Assembly (NCBI GenBank): GCA_037190145.1
Contig: JBBCJU010000002.1
Span: forward strand, 372,001 to 436,000
Direction of reading: 5' to 3'
DNA length: 64,000 bases
From: 55-13 sp037190145
Lineage (GTDB): Bacteria; Armatimonadota; Fimbriimonadia; Fimbriimonadales; Fimbriimonadaceae
The stretch's first letter is position 1. The number at the start of each line of letters is the position of its first letter. The translations under genes and the position numbers were made by a program. Under the pieces are notes generated by a model that had not been told where the DNA came from, ran no database searches, and saw only the letters and a list, made by a program, of their open reading frames with translations. Of the stretch, positions 57,365 through 64,000 are shown one piece after another.

Positions 57365-60319
57365 TTGTCTCGATATGCGGTTTTAGAGTTGGGTTATACA
57401 ATCTTGAACGTGGTAAGAGTTTGGCTTTTTGGCAGGTTGAAGGTTGATGGCAATCCTAGCCAGTCCAAGTTCCAAACCAAGAAAACGGCTGCCCTATTTG
57501 CGTTTTTGGCGCTTCACCCCAACCGAGATCATTCTCGAGATAGTCTCATTGAGCTTGTTTGGCCTGGTGAAGATCCTGCTCAGACGAAGGATCGGCTTAA
57601 TCAGGCTCTTAGTTGGATTCGTAGGAACTTGCCCGTTTCAATCGTTTCAGACCGCTACCAAGTACGACTCGACCTAAATGGTTTGAGTACGGATGTTCGA
57701 GAGTTTGAGTCACTTGTTAAACGAGCCCAAACCGAGCGAGATAGGTTAGTTCGTGGGAACCTGCTAACGGCGGCAATTGAGATATCGACAGAGCCATTTC
57801 TAGTTGACCTGGATGAAGAGTGGATTTTTCGTGAACGGGTGCGTCTCCTTGAGCTCCGCACCCGCGGGTTACAAGAACTTATTGGCCTATTGGAGTCAAA
57901 CGAAAACTATGCCGACGCGCTCCCATGGGCAGAAGCGCTGGTGCAGATGGATGAATTGGATGAAGAAAGCCACTATGCGCTTATTCGGTTGCATCTATTG
58001 GCGAACGACGTTCGATCTGCCCGGCGACGATACGAGAGGTTAGTTCAACTGTTGGCCAGAGAGTTAAGACTGGCACCATCGCTCCAGTTTGAAGAGATGG
58101 TTCAGGCTAGCTCTTCCAAGGTGACTGACAGGCAACCGTCAAGCTCAGCAAAGCCACCTCCTTTTGATGTTCCGGCACCACCAAACAGCTTCTATGGAAG
58201 AACCAATGAACTGAATCGGATCGCCGAACTTTTAGCCAGTGGAACCGCTCGGCTCATTACTGTTACCGGTATCGGAGGAGCAGGGAAGACACGCCTTGTG
58301 TTAGAAGCATCGCATCGGTTTCGTGATGTTAGACAGGGCCCAACATGGTTCATTTCGTTAGCTGAGATCGATAGTCCTCAGGATGTCGGAAATGCGATTC
58401 TGCAGGTAGTAGGGAAGGACAGGCACCCTGACCGTCCGGCATTGGGCCAAATTTTGGATGAGTTAGCCAAATGGTCCTCCCCCCTTCTGATCCTAGATAA
58501 TTTTGAGCACATTGCGGATGGGGCACAGACCGTTGCCGATATGCTGCAAAAGCATGCTGGGCTGATTGTCATGGCCACCTCGCGACAGAAGCTACAGATT
58601 CAGGCCGAGGTGGAGATACCTTTACCCCCCTTGCCAACACCAGATGAAGGTGGAGATAGCGCCGACTCGGTATTGCTTTTTGCTGATCGAGCTCAATTAA
58701 AGGATCGGTTGAATCCCTTGAGCACTGTGGAATCCCAAGAGCTCTTAGAGATTTGTCGACGCCTGGAAGGCATTCCTCTGGCGATCGAGATTGCTGCTGC
58801 ATGGTCGAACACTTTTTCTTTGTCCGAAATTCTCGCCCGTCTCGGAGAACGGTTTGACTTCCTTGTGAGCCGAAGGCGAGATATTGTCGAGCGGCATCGC
58901 AGCCTACGGGCAGCCATTGAATACAGCTTTCGACTGTTGCCGGAAGACTTAAGGGGGTTGTTTGCTGCACTCTCCGTGTTTCGAGGAGGGTGGACTCTTG
59001 AGGCTGCTTCTAAGCTGAACCTCCACCCAGATATGCGGCAAGCCCTGGCTTCGCTCTCCGAGAGATCTCTCATCTTTTCAAGGATGCAGGGGACTACAGT
59101 TCGGTTTGGGATGTATGACACCCTCCGTGAGTTTGCCGCAGATCAGCTAACGGGCAGTGAACGTGCAGAGCTAGAGGGAAGACATGCGGACTACTATGCT
59201 CACCTGCACGAGAATCTCCATCAGTCGGCGGATTCTATTCAACTGTCCGATTTGTTGGATCAAATGGAAGTAGAGACTTCAAACACACTTTTGGCATTGG
59301 AGTGGTGTCAACGGCATGGGCAGGCCCGCCTCGGGATTCTCATCGCAGGGAATATGTCACGACTTTGGAAATCCAGAGGGCCGATTGAAGCGGGGCGCAA
59401 GTGGCTATCTGTCTTCCTTGGCTTTCCACTAGATGCTGAGGATCGAGCTAGAGGACTGCAAGCTTTAGGGAGCCTGGCTTGGATTCAGTCTGACTTTGAG
59501 TTTGCTCTGGAAACACACCAAGAAGCCTTGGAGTTGTTTGCCGAAGTTGGAGATCTGCAAGGTGTCGCGACTTCCAAGTTCCACCTGGCAATTGTTGCGG
59601 TTAGAAAAGGAGAACTGGAACAATCAGAAGCTCTTTTAAAAGAGATATTGAGCGATGAAGCAATTGATAAAGCTTTGGTCGCTCGTGCCTACCTAAATCT
59701 GGGCAATATTGCAATGAACTCGAATCGGCGAGGAGAGGCGAAGACCTTCTTCGAGAAGTGTTTGGTTATCGAGCGCGGAAGAAATGATGTTGAGCGCATC
59801 TCTCATGTTTACAATAATCTTGGCTTCTTAGCCTTTGTATACGGGCAATACACGTTGGCGGCCTTTTATCTAGAGGAGTCCATTCGATACGGAGAGCGGA
59901 GTGGTAATCCGAATGCTTCTGACGTTGCCCATGCCAATTTGGCACGGATCGCGACTCGACGTGGTCAGTTTGCGCAAGCGGCCCAGTACATGGGCTTAGC
60001 GATCTCGGAGTTCTTTAAGTTCGGAAACCTAATATTTATACGGCTAGCAATCGTTGAGTACGCTCTCTTGACGGGAAAAATGGGAGATATTGCTACTGCG
60101 GCACGTTGTATTGCTATCGCAGATACTCTTACGAATGATCTTCAGATTCCTTTCGGAGGGTCTGAACTGCCCGCATACGAAGAGGCCCGATCACTTTTGG
60201 CTGATTCTGTTTCCGAAGAGGAATGGACAGAGATCATTGAGTTTGTGCAGATGCAATCTTCGGACGAAAGATTGCAATACATAAGACGTTTATCCGCCGA
60301 TTTAGTAGATTCGATTTAG
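57365..60319 (+). CDS. AfsR/SARP-like regulator: BTAD, NB-ARC and TPR domains
   Basis: Up to 984 residues; TTG 57365 is the longest start, but TTG 57404 or GTG 57410 would begin at the usual VWLFGRLKVDG of this family. Order: a winged-helix plus BTAD (EFESLVKRAQTERDRLVRGNL, YADALPWAEALVQMDELDEE, with RARRRYERLVQLLARELRLAP-type helices), then a P-loop ATPase (TVTGIGGAGKTRLVLEAS, residues ~300-315), GLSxGLPLAI-like LEGIPLAIEIAAAW, and C-terminal TPR repeats. In Streptomyces such proteins are pathway regulators. What it controls here is unknown. Confidence 0.9.
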   Translation: MSRYAVLELGYTILNVVRVWLFGRLKVDGNPSQSKFQTKKTAALFAFLALHPNRDHSRDSLIELVWPGEDPAQTKDRLNQALSWIRRNLPVSIVSDRYQVRLDLNGLSTDVREFESLVKRAQTERDRLVRGNLLTAAIEISTEPFLVDLDEEWIFRERVRLLELRTRGLQELIGLLESNENYADALPWAEALVQMDELDEESHYALIRLHLLANDVRSARRRYERLVQLLARELRLAPSLQFEEMVQASSSKVTDRQPSSSAKPPPFDVPAPPNSFYGRTNELNRIAELLASGTARLITVTGIGGAGKTRLVLEASHRFRDVRQGPTWFISLAEIDSPQDVGNAILQVVGKDRHPDRPALGQILDELAKWSSPLLILDNFEHIADGAQTVADMLQKHAGLIVMATSRQKLQIQAEVEIPLPPLPTPDEGGDSADSVLLFADRAQLKDRLNPLSTVESQELLEICRRLEGIPLAIEIAAAWSNTFSLSEILARLGERFDFLVSRRRDIVERHRSLRAAIEYSFRLLPEDLRGLFAALSVFRGGWTLEAASKLNLHPDMRQALASLSERSLIFSRMQGTTVRFGMYDTLREFAADQLTGSERAELEGRHADYYAHLHENLHQSADSIQLSDLLDQMEVETSNTLLALEWCQRHGQARLGILIAGNMSRLWKSRGPIEAGRKWLSVFLGFPLDAEDRARGLQALGSLAWIQSDFEFALETHQEALELFAEVGDLQGVATSKFHLAIVAVRKGELEQSEALLKEILSDEAIDKALVARAYLNLGNIAMNSNRRGEAKTFFEKCLVIERGRNDVERISHVYNNLGFLAFVYGQYTLAAFYLEESIRYGERSGNPNASDVAHANLARIATRRGQFAQAAQYMGLAISEFFKFGNLIFIRLAIVEYALLTGKMGDIATAARCIAIADTLTNDLQIPFGGSELPAYEEARSLLADSVSEEEWTEIIEFVQMQSSDERLQYIRRLSADLVDSI

Positions 60320-60400
60320 GCATTTTCGAGTTCTTTTCGAGATGAATTCTAGGCTGGAGCCTAGTTTCATTTGCGTTCTGCATTTAAAGGATTCATTTCT

Positions 60401-61201
60401 ATGCCTAAAAGAAAACTTGCATTTACCCTCATTGAGTTACTTGTCGTCATCGCGATCATCGCGATTCTCGCTGCGATTCTTTTCCCCGTTTTTGCTCAAG
60501 CTAAGGCGGCAGCCAAGAAAGCGTCTTGCCTTAGCAATACAAAGCAAATTGCGCTTGGCGCACTGATGTATGCCAATGATTACGACGACTGGCTTCCGAA
60601 AGGAACTGTTCTCTCGTTTGTTGGTTCCAATATGTCTCAAACCTATTGGTATTACTCTTGGGTTTACGCTGGAAGTTATGTGATGGACACCAAAGGCGGT
60701 TTTCTTTATCCGTACCTAAAGAACAAGCAGATCGATAGTTGCCCAGATGCAAAACAACTCGTCTCACTGTTTGCCCAAACCGCAGGAGTGAAGATGGATG
60801 CTTTTGGTTATTCGCTAAATCCCTACCTTGAAAGAACGGAAACTGCAGGCGGAACACGTAATCTCAGCGCATATGAAGAGCATGCGGGAACGATCATGGG
60901 GCAAGATGGTGCTTCGCGATCTGGAACGGGTTATGCTGAAACGATGAGCGTATCACGTCCAATTGACGTTGCGGCTGGAACAGCATTGCCAAACGTTCAC
61001 GGTCGTCATACTGACCAAGCGAATGTATTCTGGCTAGACGGACACTCCAAGTCTATGAAGCCTTCCTACATTCGACCCGCAGCGGCAGCCAATACAGAAC
61101 TCTTGAAATCTATGAAGCTTGGTACTTTGCCGTTCCCTGGTTACACTAGCCCGACTGACCCTAAGATTGACAACTACTACCTGCCGACAAAGGCTCAGTA
61201 A
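60401..61201 (+). CDS. Prepilin-type protein with H-X9-DG domain
   Basis: 266 residues from ATG 60401 with AAAGGA upstream. The leader MPKRKLA precedes FTLIELLVVIAIIAILAAIL, then FPVFAQAKAAAKKASC and SNTKQIALG. The C-terminal block HTDQANVFWLDG is an exact H-X9-DG motif (His, nine residues, Asp-Gly), which marks this prepilin-type family. The TlpA-like thioredoxin gene follows after a palindrome, suggesting that the two are functionally linked through the Cys-rich part. Confidence 0.92.
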   Translation: MPKRKLAFTLIELLVVIAIIAILAAILFPVFAQAKAAAKKASCLSNTKQIALGALMYANDYDDWLPKGTVLSFVGSNMSQTYWYYSWVYAGSYVMDTKGGFLYPYLKNKQIDSCPDAKQLVSLFAQTAGVKMDAFGYSLNPYLERTETAGGTRNLSAYEEHAGTIMGQDGASRSGTGYAETMSVSRPIDVAAGTALPNVHGRHTDQANVFWLDGHSKSMKPSYIRPAAAANTELLKSMKLGTLPFPGYTSPTDPKIDNYYLPTKAQ

Positions 61202-61207
61202 AACTGA

Positions 61208-61230
61208 TTGGCCAGGCAATGCCTGGCCAA
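61208..61230. other. Palindrome between prepilin and TlpA genes
   Basis: TTGGCCAGGCA (61208-61218) and TGCCTGGCCAA (61220-61230) are perfect inverse copies around one A. It is ten bases before the TlpA start, too short a loop for a full stem, and has no T-run. It could be a regulator site or a processing hairpin. Confidence 0.5.
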
Positions 61231-61240
61231 ACCTAAATCT

Positions 61241-62308
61241 ATGAATACTCGATTGGTTTGTCTTTTTGTAGTCGCCAACATGGCGACCATATCTTTCTGT
61301 TCAGAGGTTTTAAGCGCCGGGCAACCGGCTCCTAAACTGGAGTTCAGCAAAGTAGTCAAAGGAAAAGCGCCGAATCTTAAGGACGGCGGAATTCATGTTG
61401 TTGAATTCTGGGCAACCTGGTGTGGCCCCTGCCGAGCAACAATTCCGCACTTAACTGAACTTGCCAAGCAATACAAAGGCAAGATTTCATTCACTGGAGT
61501 CAGTGTTTGGGAACGCGGTGAAAACACTCAAAAGCTTGTTGAAGACTTTGTTGCCGAAATGGGTCCAAAGATGGACTACACCGTAGTTACAGATACAACC
61601 TCCGGAGCAATGGCTAAGAACTGGATGACCGCTGCCAAACAAACCGGAATTCCTGCTTCATTTGTTGTTGGGAAAGACGGCAAGATCGCATGGATCGGGC
61701 ATCCTATGCGCCTTGACGGAGTTCTGAAGCAAATGGTGGAAGGCACCTTTGATGTCAAGGCAGAGGTCGAACGCGCTAAAAAAGAAGCCGATACAGCGGC
61801 GAAGAATCGGACGGAACTCCAAGTCTTGCTGGAGCCCTATCAAGACGCCCTACGCGCTAGAGACAATGCGAAAGCATTGGCTGAACTCGACAAGATTGTG
61901 GCTAAGAAGCCGGAATATCTAGAACGAGTAGCGATGCTGAAGTTTCGCCTTCTGATGGCAACTGATGAAAAGACCGGCGTTGCTTATGCAAAGGAGATGG
62001 CGAACGGCCCGTTAAAGAAGAACGGAATCATGTTGATCAACTTCGCTTGGGGACTGATTGATGATGCGGGGCAATACAAGACTCATGACTACAAAGCGGC
62101 TGCCGAGATCGCCGAGATCGCTGCAAAAGCTGAACCAAAATACGCCTATACTGCCCATAGCTTAGCCGCTCAGGCAAAGTTCAAAGATGGTGATAAGGAC
62201 GGCGCAGTCAGTTCGATCAAACTGGCAATCAAGCTAGCCAAAGAACTGAAGGCTGACGAAAAGGTTCTCGCAAGTCTAGAAAAGCAGTTAGCTGACTATC
62301 AAAAGTAA
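61241..62308 (+). CDS. TlpA/thioredoxin-like exported protein with helical C-terminus
   Basis: 355 residues from the ATG at 61241. A signal peptide (MNTRLVCLFVVANMATISFC) precedes a thioredoxin-like domain with VEFWATWCGPCRATIPHL (active CxxC), ISFTGVSVWERGEN, and GIPASFVVGKDGKIAWIGHP with the cis-Pro. The second half is a charged alpha-helical repeat (AKALAELDKIVAKKPEYLER) that resembles TPR. It probably handles disulfides of exported proteins, for instance the preceding prepilin-type protein. Confidence 0.88.
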   Translation: MNTRLVCLFVVANMATISFCSEVLSAGQPAPKLEFSKVVKGKAPNLKDGGIHVVEFWATWCGPCRATIPHLTELAKQYKGKISFTGVSVWERGENTQKLVEDFVAEMGPKMDYTVVTDTTSGAMAKNWMTAAKQTGIPASFVVGKDGKIAWIGHPMRLDGVLKQMVEGTFDVKAEVERAKKEADTAAKNRTELQVLLEPYQDALRARDNAKALAELDKIVAKKPEYLERVAMLKFRLLMATDEKTGVAYAKEMANGPLKKNGIMLINFAWGLIDDAGQYKTHDYKAAAEIAEIAAKAEPKYAYTAHSLAAQAKFKDGDKDGAVSSIKLAIKLAKELKADEKVLASLEKQLADYQK

Positions 62309-62320
62309 AGCTGCTGCTTA

Positions 62321-62365
62321 AAACTCAGATAGGTTCTACGGATTCCGTAGAACCTATCTGAGTTT
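62321..62365. terminator. Bidirectional terminator
   Basis: Two inverse 21-base arms (62321-62341 and 62345-62365, with core AGATAGGTTCTACGG) form a perfect stem with an ATT loop. It lies between the TlpA-like gene and the convergent minus-strand gene ending at 62449. Confidence 0.85.
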
Positions 62366-62448
62366 AGGCTGATGTCATTTGAGGCTCTGCAGCAAACTGA
62401 ACGCTTTTGAACATGGCAAGCCTGAGCATACGCTTAAGCCTGTGGTCG

Positions 62449-63012
62449 TCAGGAAACATAAGCCCTTTGCATGGCTACCACAACCCAATGCCCGTCTATC
62501 TTGCGGACGACAGCAGTGTATCCATTTCCTGAACGACCTCCATAGTAAGTCGAGATTGTCGTTCTTGCCTCCGTGCGATCGCTATTCCAACTAAGGACTG
62601 ATTCTTCCCAACTCGCTGGAGTTTTGCTTTGACTGCTTCCGCGAAAACTGATGAACCCCACACCCTGCTCGTAACATTGCTCAAGCGGTGTGGACCATCT
62701 TTTATCGACTTGTTCCTGCCAAAGCAAAGGGCCATTCCAACCCACCATTTCGAATGGCTTGAGACCCTTTGGCGCAAAGAATATTGCGGGGCCATCATTG
62801 CTGCTGAAGTGGTAACGTGCCTCCAGAATGGCGGCCAGTACCTCCTCTGCATCGCTGAGAGGTCGTGGTGCAGCGTTGGGCCAGGGATCAACTCCATCTG
62901 GATCACCATCGCCATCAGAATCTGCTTTCAGCGGATTGGTACCCAGACGTTTCTCAACAACATCTGTCAGTCCATCACCATCTTGGTCTATCCTCAAGGA
63001 CGCGTCGGGCAC
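62449..63012 (-). CDS. Protein with thrombospondin-type calcium-binding repeats (downstream part)
   Basis: 187 residues from a GTG at 63012 if translated on its own. Residues 8-50 contain DQDGDGLTDVVEKRLGTNP and DSDGDGDPDGVDPWPNAAP, the Asp-rich calcium loops found in exported proteins. The remainder has VRKIDGHWVVVAMQRAYV at the end. There is no signal peptide on this part, which supports the view that it is the end of the larger interrupted gene at 62449-63297. Confidence 0.55.
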   Translation of the reverse strand: MPDASLRIDQDGDGLTDVVEKRLGTNPLKADSDGDGDPDGVDPWPNAAPRPLSDAEEVLAAILEARYHFSSNDGPAIFFAPKGLKPFEMVGWNGPLLWQEQVDKRWSTPLEQCYEQGVGFISFRGSSQSKTPASWEESVLSWNSDRTEARTTISTYYGGRSGNGYTAVVRKIDGHWVVVAMQRAYVS

Positions 63013-63297
63013 GGCGATATGAATCCAATCGCCTTTGATAAATTCAGTTGCGGTTTTGCCGCCAAGCTAAGGTTCCGGAGGAGAAGGTTCTACCCACCTA
63101 GAGATTCCTAAGGTGCTGATTCCGGTGAAAACTGGGTTCTTCCAGCTTTCGTCAATCTTTTCAGCGATCCAAAGGTCGCCTCGGCTTCCCAAAATCCCGC
63201 TCCGAATAAGTCCCCAAGTTCTTCCAAAGGCGCTCTTTTCGTCCAAGGTCAAGCTGACAGTGTCAGCTTTCTCATCTTTGGAAGCTTTGTCTACCAA
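62449..63297 (-). pseudogene. Exported/Ca-binding-repeat protein gene interrupted by one in-frame TAG
   Basis: The frame is continuous from 63297 to 62449 except for a TAG at 63067-63069. Upstream of it are 76 codons (SRGDLWIAEKIDESWKNP, ...EPSPPEP); between it and the GTG at 63012, 18 codons without another stop (ATEFIKGDWIHIAVPD); downstream the remaining 187 residues hold two calcium-binding type-3-like repeats (DQDGDGLTDVVEKRLGTNP and DSDGDGDPDGVDPWP) and an alpha/beta end. The first half has no ribosome binding site and starts right behind the rplI terminator. A mutated gene or two separate genes are possible. Confidence 0.5.
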
Positions 63298-63306
63298 ACC
63301 AAAAAA

Positions 63307-63337
63307 GGCTCCCTGGAAAAGTCCAGAGAGCCTTTTT
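63307..63337 (-). terminator. Intrinsic terminator of rplI
   Basis: On the minus strand, GGCTC and CTGGA-type arms (63332-63322 and 63317-63307) form an 11-base stem with one mismatch, followed by a T6 run. It lies 15-45 bases after the rplI stop. The opposite strand also ends in a T5 run, so it may work both ways. Confidence 0.85.
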
Positions 63338-63351
63338 CTATATCTAGAGTC

Positions 63352-63861
63352 TTAGGCTTCTACGAGTTCTTCCTCAGCAGCTTCCTCTTCCTTTGGTGCT
63401 TCTACGATTGCGTTTGGATCGTAGACATCGACCTTTACAATCGCATCTACCTGAGGGTGAAGATCAAGCTCCACATCGTGGATACCAAGTCGCTTGATTG
63501 GCTCGATAAGCGCAACCTGCTTCTTGTCCACAGTCTGACCAAGTTGGGCTTTGATGAGGTCAACCACATCTTGAGAAGTAATGGCACCGAACAACTTGCC
63601 CGAGTCCTTACCAACCTTGCCCTCAATTCGCACGGTCTTACCGTGCAGGGTCTCTCGAAGGGCTTCTGCGGAAGTCTTCTGACCGGCAGTCTTCTCGGCA
63701 ATCTTTGCCTGTCGCCGCTCAAGCGCCTTCACCTGGTTCTTTTCTGCCAGGATCGCCAGACCCTTGGGGAACAGGTAGTTGCGAGCGTAACCATCGGCCA
63801 CCGTAACGACCGTTCCTTCTTTGCCAACCTTTGGCACTGTCTGATTCAAAATAACTTTCAT
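63352..63861 (-). CDS. rplI: 50S ribosomal protein L9
   Basis: 169 residues from the ATG at 63861, at MKVILNQTVPKVGKEGTVVT; the longer open frame is not the start. L9 binds 23S rRNA: VADGYARNYLFPKGLAILAE is the diagnostic loop, and the C-terminal domain with LFGAITSQDVVDLIKAQLG follows. The end has an unusual acidic extension (APKEEEAAEEELVEA). rpsF, ssb and rpsR, the usual neighbours, are not seen in this window; upstream is a different exported protein gene. Confidence 0.96.
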   Translation of the reverse strand: MKVILNQTVPKVGKEGTVVTVADGYARNYLFPKGLAILAEKNQVKALERRQAKIAEKTAGQKTSAEALRETLHGKTVRIEGKVGKDSGKLFGAITSQDVVDLIKAQLGQTVDKKQVALIEPIKRLGIHDVELDLHPQVDAIVKVDVYDPNAIVEAPKEEEAAEEELVEA

Positions 63862-63895
63862 TGTCTTGTTAGGCGTTCGGCTATCCTGCCTTTCC

Positions 63896-64000
63896 TTAGT
63901 TTCGGATGCCAATACCGATTGTCGGGGCGTTCTTATCGAAGACGCGATCTACCCCAAACCAGCCGTAGAATCCTTTTCCAAATTCGTATCGTGCGCGCAG
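63896..64000 (-). CDS. Exported barrel-type protein, only the last 34 codons inside the window
   Basis: The frame continues beyond the right edge. It ends RARYEFGKGFYGWFGVDRVF and then NAPTIGIGIRN, the alternating aromatic/small pattern of a beta-barrel C-terminal strand, as in MlaD/MCE-associated or other outer-membrane proteins. The stop is 35 bases before the rplI start. Nothing more can be said from the part visible here. Confidence 0.6.
   Translation of the reverse strand: MRARYEFGKGFYGWFGVDRVFDKNAPTIGIGIRN

Overview
The window reads as a chromosomal segment of an Armatimonadota-like bacterium, probably of the Fimbriimonas type. This is an inference from protein content, not a database match. 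Supporting signs are four prepilin-type proteins with a nearly invariant FTLIELLVVIAIIAILAAIL start followed by FPVFAQAK, three PEP-CTERM proteins, an AfsR/SARP-like regulator outside an actinobacterial setting, many TTG and GTG starts with purine-rich ribosome binding sites, and moderate GC. No rRNA, tRNA, CRISPR array, insertion sequence or prophage was recognised. Gene density is high and nearly all of it is ordinary chromosome.

Layout. 0-3.5 kb: a truncated aldo/keto reductase, a stand-alone ACT protein, lysC and folP, overlapping like an operon. 3.5-7.1 kb: a MATE exporter, a cyanophycinase-like protein without its catalytic serine, and two unknowns. 7.2-9.3 kb: pyrH-frr-uppS. 9.6-10.6 kb: a complete TPP riboswitch and terminator that lead into a prepilin-type gene instead of a thiamine gene. 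10.6-16 kb (minus): a regulator/DinB pair and a DUF3142/TPR pair. 16-21.8 kb: flavodoxin, gcvT, and a four-gene unit of GntR-LacI hybrid regulator, prepilin, 52-residue lipoprotein and large secreted protein. 22-31 kb: methyltransferase, a HigBA toxin-antitoxin module with a 25-bp palindrome, MscS channel, DUF3445 enzyme, leuB and a DUF885 metallopeptidase. 31-36 kb: a non-coding stretch with a 21-bp phased repeat, TauE/SafE permease with DUF1634, and nrdR with an NrdR box. 36-41.5 kb: two tandem PEP-CTERM genes, a prepilin/small membrane protein pair, a haem protein and a CapA-like enzyme. 41.6-48 kb: envelope proteins, an HD-GYP protein, glyQ without glyS, a CsgG-like protein and thrC-thrB. 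48-55.4 kb: a third PEP-CTERM gene, an ROK kinase, a MoxR-DUF58-transglutaminase operon and holA. 55.4-64 kb: DUF2917 and MocR with a likely operator, the AfsR-like regulator with palindromes in front, a prepilin/TlpA pair, a gene split by one in-frame stop, and rplI.

The most unusual points are regulatory: the TPP riboswitch in front of a prepilin-type gene, a TTYCGTCAAG-W-TTG motif shared by two PEP-CTERM genes and a prepilin gene, the eight-unit 21-bp array upstream of the permease, and palindromes around higBA, mocR and the AfsR-like gene. Several proteins have lost family catalytic or metal-binding residues.
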